This document shows positions 1 through 6,449 of a stretch of DNA of 29,345 bases, piece by piece (position 1 is the first letter of the stretch; every line of letters begins with the position of its first letter). The notes under the pieces were generated by a model. That model was not told the origin of the DNA and ran no database searches. It saw only the letters and a list, made by a program, of their open reading frames with translations. Location: contig CALGVA010000024.1 in the NCBI GenBank assembly GCA_937920345.1, positions 1 through 29,345 on the forward strand, given 5' to 3'. Made by a program: the position numbers and the translations under genes. Origin of the DNA: an uncultured Lachnospiraceae bacterium (GTDB lineage Bacteria; Bacillota; Clostridia; Lachnospirales; Lachnospiraceae).

Positions 1-2
1 TG

Positions 3-137
3 ATTGGCATTGCTGCAGAAGGAAAAATAAAAACATTTGTGCCGGAACTTGCCCAGCTTGTGGTCATCAAGGTTACGATTTTTAGTGCAAGAAGATTCGA
101 GTTTGAATTCATGGATGGAAGTAGGATAACGGTATAA
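3..137 (+). CDS. C-terminal fragment of a probable large serine recombinase (partial, runs off the left edge)
   Basis: The frame is open from the window edge to a TAA at 135-137, giving 44 residues. The end of the peptide (LAQLVVIKVTIFSARRFEFE, then FMDGSRITV) has the shape of the tail of large serine recombinases of the resolvase/invertase superfamily, which commonly close with a Val-x-x-Val-x-Val strand, a hydrophobic strand and a F-x-DG-x-x-I turn. The catalytic domain is not visible, so the assignment is by this tail and by context: it lies about 1.06 kb from a gene-disrupting junction, where such integrases often sit. It could instead be another protein with a similar beta hairpin. Confidence 0.5.
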   Translation: MGIAAEGKIKTFVPELAQLVVIKVTIFSARRFEFEFMDGSRITV

Positions 138-155
138 GAAACTGAGACTCAAATA

Positions 156-184
156 TTGAGAAAACGGTCGCTTTGTGTTATAAT
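156..184 (+). promoter_or_regulatory. sigma-A-type promoter for the small cargo operon
   Basis: TTGAGA (156-161), a 17-base spacer and a perfect TATAAT (179-184). Transcription would begin near 191, about 40 bases before the first start codon at 232. An inverted repeat surrounds the -10 box. Confidence 0.7.
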
Positions 185-206
185 TTAAAATACGGGTGAC
201 CGTTTT
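161..206. repeat. 9-bp inverted repeat around the -10 box
   Basis: AAAACGGTC (161-169) and GACCGTTTT (198-206) are perfect inverted copies on either side of the TATAAT. The right arm runs into a short T tract (203-207), so it might act as a terminator for the recombinase. Its placement over the promoter also suits a repressor operator. Confidence 0.5.
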
Positions 207-231
207 TATTTGTTTTGAAAGGAATACCATT

Positions 232-738
232 ATGAATAGAAATTTGACTGAGCAGAAAGTGTTGAAAAAATTAGGCATTGATGATTTCAGACATCTCACA
301 AAAGATAAAGTAATCACTATGGCCTCCTTGTTAGATAAGATGGATCCAGAAGTTGCGAAGAAAGCATTGGAGCAGTTCCCAGAGTTTGCTAAGACTGTAA
401 AGGAGATGCTGATTGAATATAAGGATACTTTGGACAAGGGATTGGAAAACAATAAAGAGAGCGTGCAGTCATACTATAATGTCTGTAATTCGATAATCGT
501 ATCGTTGCAAAAACAGTTAGAAGACGAGAATTTGTCGTTTGATGAAAGAAAATATATAATAGACAAGATGCTTGAAGTTTCTAAAATGATGGGGGAAAAA
601 GATACCGAAAACAAGAAGTTTATTTTGGCTTGCATGGCAGTAGGAGCAGCTGCAACGGGAATAGTTACTGTCATACTTGCATCTGCATTGGGCAGTAATA
701 CAAATATAGAGACTACTGATGTCGATAAAATAGAGTAG
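232..738 (+). CDS. unknown protein with a C-terminal membrane anchor, mobile-element cargo
   Basis: This gene encodes 168 residues. I chose the ATG at 232 because GAAAGGA (217-223) sits 8 bases upstream; a GTG at 196 in the same frame has no ribosome site and overlaps the expected transcript start. The protein is mainly charged and helical (LDKMDPEVAKKALEQFPEFA), consistent with coiled or bundled helices, and has one hydrophobic segment near the C-terminus (about residues 135-157, FILACMAVGAAATGIVTVIL). That suggests a tail-anchored protein with a cytoplasmic N-terminal domain and a short acidic end. It is first in a tight group with the genes at 751 and 969. I do not recognise a characterised function; proteins of this look are known to me only as hypothetical proteins. 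Confidence 0.75.
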   Translation: MNRNLTEQKVLKKLGIDDFRHLTKDKVITMASLLDKMDPEVAKKALEQFPEFAKTVKEMLIEYKDTLDKGLENNKESVQSYYNVCNSIIVSLQKQLEDENLSFDERKYIIDKMLEVSKMMGEKDTENKKFILACMAVGAAATGIVTVILASALGSNTNIETTDVDKIE

Positions 739-750
739 GAGAAATTGGAA

Positions 751-972
751 ATGGGGTATATAGATGGAGAATACCATGTTGATGTAAGTCGTACAAATCG
801 GCTTTATGATATAGGACAAATTAATCATGATATATGGGAAACACAGATTTTCGGATATATAATAATGGCGGCGAATGAGGATATAGATTTTGCAAAAAAA
901 GAAGCCAAACGCTTTGGCATATATTATGATATAGACTGGAACAATGATCCAATTAAGTTTATGAAAGAATGA
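751..972 (+). CDS. small unknown protein, second gene of the cargo operon
   Basis: A 73-residue protein. The ATG at 751 is preferred because AGGAGA (737-742) lies 8 bases away; the in-frame TTG at 745 is too close to that site. The sequence is acidic and rich in Tyr, Asp and Ile, with no membrane segment or recognisable motif. It starts 12 bases after the preceding stop, and its own TGA overlaps the ATG of the next short frame (ATGA at 969-972), so the three are probably co-transcribed and translationally coupled. The function is unknown. Confidence 0.65.
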   Translation: MGYIDGEYHVDVSRTNRLYDIGQINHDIWETQIFGYIIMAANEDIDFAKKEAKRFGIYYDIDWNNDPIKFMKE

Positions 973-1056
973 ATATAGAAAAAATTGGGCTATAGTGAAG
1001 AACAAATACAAGAAGTTATAAATTTAGCAAATGGGAATTCTACCACGGAGGAATAG
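969..1056 (+). pseudogene. 28-residue ORF broken by one extra base in an A6 tract
   Basis: The ATG at 969 overlaps the previous stop as ATGA, a normal coupling arrangement, but the frame ends after eight codons. If one A is removed from the run of six at 979-984, the frame continues as MNIEKLGYSEEQIQEVINLA and ends at TAG (1054-1056), giving a coherent 28-residue helical peptide. This is either a real single-base frameshift, a slippery site, or a sequencing error in a homopolymer. There is no homology evidence for the peptide. Confidence 0.4.
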
Positions 1057-1082
1057 ATTTTCCCAAGTCGGCTATGCATCTG

Positions 1083-1160
1083 AAGGGGTATTTATATATC
1101 CCCCATAATATAAAGGGGTAAAGGATAACCCACAGGGGGTACTTTCCTTTACCCCTTATA
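1083..1160. repeat. inverted and direct repeats near the element end
   Basis: TAAAGGGGTAAAGGA (1111-1125) faces TCCTTTACCCCTTA (1145-1158), a near-perfect inverted repeat (one bulged A) with a loop of about 19 bases. The core AAGGGGTA also occurs as a direct copy at 1083-1090. The hairpin could terminate the cargo operon, although its T tract is poor, or be a protein-binding region at the end of the element. Confidence 0.6.
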
Positions 1161-1179
1161 CTTTTGCCATTATATATGA

Positions 1180-1215
1180 AGAAAGAGCGTTCAGACGGGA
1201 CTGCACCTGTCCGTG
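1180..1215 (+). other. probable attachment-site junction inside comEC
   Basis: Reading the comEC frame backwards from GTG 1213 gives codons for G-L-H-L-S (1198-1212) that match the conserved comEC segment. Upstream of these, R-K-S-V-Q-T (1180-1197) does not match, and a TGA lies at 1177-1179. The crossover is therefore near 1195-1200. The matching half-site at the far left end of the element is outside the window, so the exact core cannot be defined here. Confidence 0.55.
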
Positions 1216-2796
1216 ATCGGCATGGGATGCCATACGATTTTGAAAAAGATCAGGCTCCCCAATTTGGTTAACATAATATTATCGACCGGACTCATGTACT
1301 GCTACGGGACGATGACCGGCATGGGTGTCTCCATGCTGCGGGCCTTTATTATGTTTGCGCTGCACCTGTCCGCCGGACTGATCGGCAGAACATATGACCT
1401 TTTGACGGCGGTGACCGTGGCAGCGCTTGTGATTTTAGCCGGTCAGCCGTTGTATCTGCAGCACAGCGGATTTCTGTTTTCCTTTGGCGCCATCTGTGGT
1501 ATCGGTATATTTCTGCCGGCGGTGCAGCAGAATCTCTTTGGACAGGGCAGAGTGCACAAAACGCTCTTTGCGGGCATTGCCGTATCGCTCTCCACACTGC
1601 CGGTGTATCTGTATTTCTATTATGAGTTTCCGCCTTATTCGGTGCTTCTGAATCTTGTCGTGATCCCCTGTATGACGTTTACGCTTCTGTGCGGACTGCT
1701 TGGTCTGGCGGCTGCGGCGTGTTTCCTGCCGCTTGGCGCGGCGGTGTCCTGTCCGGCGGCGGTTATGCTGGGATTTTATGAGAAATGCTGTGAACTTTGT
1801 ACGGTACTGCCGGACGGCAGATGGGGAACGGGCTGTCCGAAACCGTGGCAGATATTTCTGTTTCTTATGATTCTGGCCGGGCTGTGCATCGTAAACCGTA
1901 AGCTGCCGAAGCTGTATTTCTGGTCAGGGGTACTGTGTGCGCTTTATATGCTGACGGTCAGACTGCCGCAGGGACTGCAGATTACTATGGTGGATGTGGG
2001 TCAGGGGGACTGCATCTACCTGACCGAGGACAGCGGTATACATATGCTGATTGACGGCGGCAGTTCCGACCGCAGTGACGTGGCCGGGTATCAGATCATC
2101 CCCTGTCTGAAACATGCGGGTGCATTCCGGCTCGACGGCGTGGTGGTCACACATCCGGACAGCGATCATATATGCGGCATCCGCGCGATGCTGGAGGAGG
2201 CGCGCGCGGCCGGCATATCCATAGACACCCTGTATCTTCCCGATGTCGGACCGGCAGGCAGGAACGCGGCATACCGTGAACTGGAAACATCGGCGGCCGG
2301 GGCAGGTGTGAAAGTGCGTTACATCGGTGCCGGGGACACTTTACAATGCGGAAGAGTTATGTTAACCTGCTTACATCCGGAGAAGGGATGGGATACCGGT
2401 GATACGAATGCGTATTCTACCGTATTATATCTTACATACGGTGATTTTTCGGCGCTTTTTACAGGAGATCTGGAAGGCGCAGGCGAGGATAAGGTACTGG
2501 ACAGAATCAGGGAGAGACGGGACATACAGGATATTACGCTGCTGAAGGTGGCGCATCATGGATCGGCAAACGCGACCGGAGAAGAGTTCCTGCGGGCGGT
2601 CAGACCCGGGATCGCTCTGATCTCTGCAGGACGGGACAATCGTTACGGGCATCCCCACGCGGAACTGTTACAACGGCTTGAGGATTTCGGCTGTCTGATC
2701 TACCGCACCCAGAGGAGCGGTGCGGTGACTGTGCGGGTGCAGGGCAAAAAGGTACGCGTCAGCGAATACCTGAAAACGGGCGGTGCGTTACGGTGA
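1213..2796 (+). CDS. comEC: ComEC/Rec2 DNA-uptake protein, 5'-truncated by the inserted element
   Basis: ComEC forms the channel that carries single-stranded DNA across the membrane during natural transformation. The 527 residues here hold the later membrane helices of the competence domain (about 1-250) and the C-terminal metallo-beta-lactamase-like domain: DVGQGD, the HPDSDH metal motif (THPDSDHICG), FTGDLEG, AHHGSAN and a GHPH motif near the end. Full proteins are usually around 700-800 residues, so the N-terminal OB-like domain and first helices are missing. GTG 1213 is the first possible start after the junction, but it has no ribosome site, and conserved family sequence extends upstream to 1198. 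I infer a gene split by insertion, probably inactive unless the element excises. comEC next to holA is a common Firmicute arrangement. Confidence 0.9.
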   Translation: MIGMGCHTILKKIRLPNLVNIILSTGLMYCYGTMTGMGVSMLRAFIMFALHLSAGLIGRTYDLLTAVTVAALVILAGQPLYLQHSGFLFSFGAICGIGIFLPAVQQNLFGQGRVHKTLFAGIAVSLSTLPVYLYFYYEFPPYSVLLNLVVIPCMTFTLLCGLLGLAAAACFLPLGAAVSCPAAVMLGFYEKCCELCTVLPDGRWGTGCPKPWQIFLFLMILAGLCIVNRKLPKLYFWSGVLCALYMLTVRLPQGLQITMVDVGQGDCIYLTEDSGIHMLIDGGSSDRSDVAGYQIIPCLKHAGAFRLDGVVVTHPDSDHICGIRAMLEEARAAGISIDTLYLPDVGPAGRNAAYRELETSAAGAGVKVRYIGAGDTLQCGRVMLTCLHPEKGWDTGDTNAYSTVLYLTYGDFSALFTGDLEGAGEDKVLDRIRERRDIQDITLLKVAHHGSANATGEEFLRAVRPGIALISAGRDNRYGHPHAELLQRLEDFGCLIYRTQRSGAVTVRVQGKKVRVSEYLKTGGALR

Positions 2797-2834
2797 AGCC
2801 GGCGGCAGGATATTTTTCGTATCCGGAGAATGAA

Positions 2835-2891
2835 TTGTTGCGGCGGAACAGTATGATATAATTTGACGAAAGTACAAATAATGTGTATTGT
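2835..2891 (+). promoter_or_regulatory. promoter region for the receiver-alarmone synthetase gene
   Basis: Two overlapping sigma-A candidates are visible: TTGTTG (2835-2840) with 16 bases to TATAAT (2857-2862), and TTGACG (2863-2868) with 17 bases to TATTGT (2886-2891). They lie between comEC and the start codon at 2975, so this gene need not depend on the disrupted comEC transcript. Confidence 0.55.
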
Positions 2892-2974
2892 ATTTAAAGA
2901 AGGAGAAAACAAAAGCTATATATTGTAACAGAGGGGAAAAGGTTGAAATGATATATTTCGGCCGCGGGAAGAAC

Positions 2975-4084
2975 ATGAAAAGAATATTGATCGTAGACGA
3001 CGTGGAGATCAACCGCGAGCTGTTATGCAATATGCTGTCGGACGAGTATGCGGTTGACATGGCGGCGGACGGAGAGGAGGCGCTTGCCATGCTGGAAGAG
3101 GAAAGAAGCGAAACGGCGGCGATTCTTCTGGATCTGCATATGCCCAAAATGGACGGTTTTGCGGTTATACGTGCGTTGAAACAAAAGGGATGGCTCAACA
3201 GGATACCGGTACTCATTATCAGCAGTGAACATGCGACGCAGATCGAGAACCGTTGTCTGGAGATGGGAGTCAGCGATTTTATTCATAAGCCTTTCGAGGC
3301 GTCCATCGTCAGGAACAGAGTACATAATGTGACGGAATTGTTTGCCTGCAAGAATCAACTGGAGCAGAAGGTCGAGGAGCAGGAGGCAGCGCTTGAGAAA
3401 CAGCATCGGATTATCGAGATGCAGGCGGAGAAACTGCGGGAATCAGAACCTTTTAACCGGTTGATGATGGAATACCGTGCCGCGATCATGGAGGTGGAGA
3501 CAAGGCTTAAGGTACTCAATGAAGAGTTTTCCAGGATGTATAACAGGAATCCCTTTGAATCCATCAAGAGCCGTCTGAAAACGCCTGAGAGCATCTATGA
3601 GAAGATGGCGCGCAAGGGCCGCCAGGTGACGATGGAGAATATCAGGGAGTATCTGACAGATGTGGCGGGACTGCGGGTGATCTGTTCTTTTCCGGACGAT
3701 ATATACCGTCTGGCGGATCTGCTAATCAGGCAGGATGATTTCATACTGCTTCGCGAGAAAGATTATATCCGCAATCCCAAGAGGAACGGCTATCGCAGTC
3801 TGCACCTGATCCTGAATATACCGATTTTTTTGTCTCATGACAAAAAGTATGTAAAGGCGGAGGTTCAGTTCCGTACCATTGCTATGGATTTCTGGGCGAG
3901 TCTGGAGCATAAGCTTAAATATAAGAAAGATGTGGCAAACACGGAGGAGATCGAAGGGCAGTTAAAGGCGTGCGCGGACTCCATAGAGGTGCTGGATTAC
4001 CAGATGCAGGATATCCGCGATAAGATCGATCAGTCTCAGGATATGGACGGCGCGGACGAAGCCGGCGGCAGTGGAAATATTTGA
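2975..4084 (+). CDS. response-regulator receiver fused to a RelA/SpoT-type small alarmone synthetase
   Basis: The 369-residue protein joins two modules. Residues 1-120 are a CheY-like receiver (acidic pair D8-D9, phospho-acceptor D53 in LLDLHMPKMDG, S83/S84, K105 in HKPF). Residues 122-158 look like a coiled-coil linker. Residues 190-320 match the synthetase domain of RelA/SpoT proteins of the small alarmone synthetase group: SRLKTPESIYEK, the metal-binding Asp in TDVAGLRVIC (D229), DYIRNPKRNGYRSLH, E296 in EVQFRT and DFWASLEHKLKYKK. There is no HD hydrolase, TGS or ACT domain. I infer phosphorylation-controlled (p)ppGpp synthesis. ATG 2975 begins right at the receiver (MKRILIVDD); ATG 2948 in the same frame, after GAGGGGAAAAGG, is an alternative adding nine residues. 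No cognate kinase is adjacent. Confidence 0.88.
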   Translation: MKRILIVDDVEINRELLCNMLSDEYAVDMAADGEEALAMLEEERSETAAILLDLHMPKMDGFAVIRALKQKGWLNRIPVLIISSEHATQIENRCLEMGVSDFIHKPFEASIVRNRVHNVTELFACKNQLEQKVEEQEAALEKQHRIIEMQAEKLRESEPFNRLMMEYRAAIMEVETRLKVLNEEFSRMYNRNPFESIKSRLKTPESIYEKMARKGRQVTMENIREYLTDVAGLRVICSFPDDIYRLADLLIRQDDFILLREKDYIRNPKRNGYRSLHLILNIPIFLSHDKKYVKAEVQFRTIAMDFWASLEHKLKYKKDVANTEEIEGQLKACADSIEVLDYQMQDIRDKIDQSQDMDGADEAGGSGNI

Positions 4085-4109
4085 TTAATCAGGCGTTATA
4101 TCGTATACT
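4081..4109 (+). promoter_or_regulatory. promoter placed for a leaderless holA message
   Basis: TTGATT (4081-4086), 17 bases, TATACT (4104-4109). Only six bases separate the -10 box from the holA ATG at 4116, which would put the transcript start at or within a base or two of the start codon. No Shine-Dalgarno sequence is present there. The -35 box overlaps the stop codon of the previous gene. Confidence 0.5.
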
Positions 4110-4115
4110 GAATCT

Positions 4116-5096
4116 ATGAAAAAACTGGCAGAAGAAATTAAATCCGGACAACTGAAACAAATATATATCCTTTACGGAGAGGAAGCGTATCTGAGAAATC
4201 AGTATAAAGAAAAGCTTAAGAAAGCGCTGCTGGACGGCGGAGACACCATGAATCTTCACTGCTTCGAAGGAAAGGACGCGAAGGCGGGAGAAATCATTGA
4301 TCTTGCGGAGACAATGCCTTTTCTGGCGCAGCGCAGGGTGATCGTACTGGAGAACAGCGGACTGTTTGCCCGCGGCGGGGAAGAACTGGCAGGTTATCTG
4401 GAGGCGCCTTCCGATACGGCATACTTTGTGTTCGTGGAGAGTACGGTCGATAAGCGCAGCAAGTTATATAAGACAGCCGCCTCGAAAGGACGTGCCGTAG
4501 AGTTTAAGGCGCAGGATGAGGCGACTCTAAAGCGCTGGATCATGGGGTTTTTGAAGAGAGAGAACAAGAATATCACGGAGCGGGATCTGAACCTTTTCTT
4601 AGATAAGACGGGATCGGATATGGAGAATATCCGGGGAGAACTGGAGAAGCTGTTGTGCTACTGCATGGAGCGTGACGTGATTACGGCGCAGGATATCGAG
4701 GCAGTCTGCATCAAACAGGTGACAGGTCAGATTTTCGATATGGTGAGCGCTGTGGCGGAGCGGAGGCAGCAGGCGGCGATGGCACTGTATTATGATCTGC
4801 TCGCGCTCAAGGAACCGCCTATGCGGATTCTGTTTCTGATTGCGAGACAGTTCAATCTGCTCTTGCAGGTGAAAGAGCTAAAGAACAAAGGGCTTGATGC
4901 AAACGCCATCGGGGAAAAAACAGGACTTGCAGGTTTTATAGCCAGAAAGTATGTGGCACAGGCGGCGAAATTCAGGGAAGCGGATCTGCGCCAGGCGCTG
5001 GCGGACTGTGTGGAGGCGGAAGAAGCGGTCAAGACCGGCAGGATGAACGATATCATGAGTGTGGAACTCTTAATTGTAAAGTACAGCGCTGCATAG
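4116..5096 (+). CDS. holA: DNA polymerase III subunit delta
   Basis: HolA is the clamp-loader subunit that opens the beta sliding clamp during chromosome replication. The 326 residues have the family's usual length and order: an N-terminal degenerate AAA+ domain beginning IYILYGEEAYLRNQYKEKL, the central VDKRSKLYKTAASKG and LDKTGSDMENIRGELEKLLCY segments, and a C-terminal helical collar with LKEPPMRILFLIARQFNLLL. The start ATG (4116) gives the expected N-terminus, but no ribosome site precedes it, and a promoter-like sequence ends six bases before it. The position downstream of comEC is typical, except that the receiver-synthetase gene lies between them. It ends 31 bases before the next gene. 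Confidence 0.93.
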   Translation: MKKLAEEIKSGQLKQIYILYGEEAYLRNQYKEKLKKALLDGGDTMNLHCFEGKDAKAGEIIDLAETMPFLAQRRVIVLENSGLFARGGEELAGYLEAPSDTAYFVFVESTVDKRSKLYKTAASKGRAVEFKAQDEATLKRWIMGFLKRENKNITERDLNLFLDKTGSDMENIRGELEKLLCYCMERDVITAQDIEAVCIKQVTGQIFDMVSAVAERRQQAAMALYYDLLALKEPPMRILFLIARQFNLLLQVKELKNKGLDANAIGEKTGLAGFIARKYVAQAAKFREADLRQALADCVEAEEAVKTGRMNDIMSVELLIVKYSAA

Positions 5097-5127
5097 AAAT
5101 TATGATGCGGAAGGATGGAAAGCATAC

Positions 5128-5649
5128 ATGTTTGAGATATTGTTTTTTATCATAGTTATGGTAGTATTCTATAAGAGGATGCAGCGTGCCAGAGGGGAAG
5201 GCGGCGTTAAGGGCAGTCAGTCTCTGCCGGATACTACGGTAACGACGGCGCATCAGAGCGGTATGTCCGGACAAAGCACAGGGAATCCATACGGCGGTGC
5301 CATGCAGGGCAGACCTGCGGCACAGCCCGTGAACAGACCGCCGCTGCAGCGCCAGGCGCCGGTCAGGTCCGCGATCGAGGAGGCCAGAGAGGACGGTAAT
5401 TCCACGACTGCATATCTGATGGAGAAGGCGGAAGCCGATGCGAGAGAACACGCGCAGGAGAAATTGGAGGAACAGCAGCGGCTTCATGAGACAAGAGGCG
5501 GGCTTGCGGTGGCATTAAGATATCTGGAAGGCGATATGGTCCCGCGGGGGAAGCGTGTCGTGCGCTGCGGATACTGCGGTGCGGAGAATCTGGTGCCGAT
5601 GGCCTCTGGAATGCGCTATAGCTGCTATTTCTGCAGAGAACCGCTGTAG
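5128..5649 (+). CDS. membrane-anchored protein with a C-terminal zinc ribbon, function unknown
   Basis: The 173-residue protein starts with one hydrophobic segment (about residues 2-15, FEILFFIIVMVVFY) followed by basic residues, so it is likely anchored with the bulk in the cytoplasm. A Gly/Pro/Gln-rich low-complexity stretch (about 22-80) and a charged, probably helical region (about 85-125) lead to a C-terminal ribbon with two Cys-x2-Cys knuckles (CGYCGAEN and CYFCREPL), which should bind one zinc ion. It follows holA by 31 bases and precedes thrH by 49, so it may be co-transcribed with them. I do not recognise the family. A role in sensing or nucleic-acid binding is only suggested by the ribbon. 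Confidence 0.8.
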   Translation: MFEILFFIIVMVVFYKRMQRARGEGGVKGSQSLPDTTVTTAHQSGMSGQSTGNPYGGAMQGRPAAQPVNRPPLQRQAPVRSAIEEAREDGNSTTAYLMEKAEADAREHAQEKLEEQQRLHETRGGLAVALRYLEGDMVPRGKRVVRCGYCGAENLVPMASGMRYSCYFCREPL

Positions 5650-5698
5650 GAGGCGGAAGCTTATAAATATTATAATCTGTAAAATGGAGGGACAAGAG

Positions 5699-6310
5699 AT
5701 GAGTATGAATATTGTATGTCTGGATCTGGAAGGCGTGCTGGTGCCGGAGATCTGGATTGCCTTTGCTGAGGCGAGCGGTATTCCGGAACTTACAAGGACG
5801 ACCAGGGACGAGCCGGATTATGATAAATTGATGAACTGGCGGATCGGGATTCTAAGAGAGCACGGGCTGGGACTCAAAGAGATTCAGGATACCATCGCAG
5901 CCATTGATCCTATTCCGGGTGCAAAAGAATTTCTGGATGAGTTGAGAAGTATCACGCAGGTTATCATTATCAGCGATACATTTACGCAGTTTGCGGGACC
6001 GCTAATGCAGAAACTCGGATATCCGACGATCTTCTGCAATACACTGGAGGTGGCACCGGACGGTGAGATTACGGGATTTAAGATGCGCATAGAGAATTCT
6101 AAACTGACGACAGTCAGAGCGCTGCAGTCTATCGGATACGAGACGATTGCCGCCGGTGACAGCCATAATGATCTGGGAATGATCAGGGCGGGGAGGGCAG
6201 GCTTCCTGTTCAAGAGCACGGAACAGATCAAGAAGGACAATCCGCAGATTCCGGCATATGAGACGTATGAGGAACTGATGACGGCAATCAAGGCCGCGCT
6301 TGCAGATTGA
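5699..6310 (+). CDS. thrH: ThrH: phosphoserine phosphatase / homoserine phosphotransferase (HAD family)
   Basis: ThrH moves phosphate from phosphoserine to homoserine (giving serine and phosphohomoserine) and can also act as a phosphoserine phosphatase, linking serine and threonine synthesis. The 203-residue protein closely follows the ThrH pattern: CLDLEGVLVPEIWIAFAE at the N-terminus with the nucleophile D9 in a D-x-E motif that is characteristic of ThrH, TTRDEPDYDKLM, the HAD Ser/Thr motif in IIISDTF, and motif IV AAGDSHNDLGM. GGAGG (5686-5690) lies 8 bases before ATG 5699. An open frame extends upstream to 5555 but overlaps the previous gene and has no ribosome site. Homoserine dehydrogenase and aspartate kinase are about 14 kb downstream; no homoserine kinase is seen in this window. 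Confidence 0.9.
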   Translation: MSMNIVCLDLEGVLVPEIWIAFAEASGIPELTRTTRDEPDYDKLMNWRIGILREHGLGLKEIQDTIAAIDPIPGAKEFLDELRSITQVIIISDTFTQFAGPLMQKLGYPTIFCNTLEVAPDGEITGFKMRIENSKLTTVRALQSIGYETIAAGDSHNDLGMIRAGRAGFLFKSTEQIKKDNPQIPAYETYEELMTAIKAALAD

Positions 6311-6429
6311 TATACAAAGGCACTGCTTTGCGTGCAGGAGCAAGGCCGTGCCGGTCAGGGGAATTGAATGTGCGGTGTGTGAAGCGCATTTTGGCTTTGA
6401 AATAAAAAGGGGAGAAGCGGCAGCGAGGA

Positions 6430-6447
6430 GCTTCGGAACGGAGGAAA
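6430..6447 (+). repeat. 18-base leader repeat carrying a ribosome site, copy 1
   Basis: GCTTCGGAACGGAGGAAA is repeated exactly at 28260-28277, in each case directly before a start codon with GGAGG as the ribosome site. A diverged copy (CGCTTCGGAATGGAGAAA, 11132-11149) precedes the glycosyltransferase start at 11153. Confidence 0.6.
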
Positions 6448-6449
6448 GT

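Larger units (their letters stand above)
1..1197. mobile_element. right-hand end of an integrated mobile element inserted in comEC
   Basis: This stretch is clearly more AT-rich than everything to its right. It begins with the C-terminus of a probable serine recombinase, carries small unknown cargo genes and ends exactly where the comEC reading frame loses its expected upstream sequence. The comEC side reads GLHLSVIGMG, which in this family is normally preceded by an Ile-Ser pair, while here the preceding codons come from the AT-rich DNA and reach a stop at 1177-1179. The simplest reading is a prophage or integrative element that used a site in comEC. The left end and the body of the element lie outside the window, so its type cannot be decided. 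Confidence 0.6.

Noticed and set aside
196..231. Upstream GTG start for the first cargo gene
   Set aside because: It lies almost at the predicted transcript start and has no ribosome site; ATG 232 has a good one.
5555..5698. N-terminal extension of thrH
   Set aside because: It overlaps the zinc-ribbon gene in another frame, and ThrH proteins begin at the ATG-proximal CLDLEG motif.
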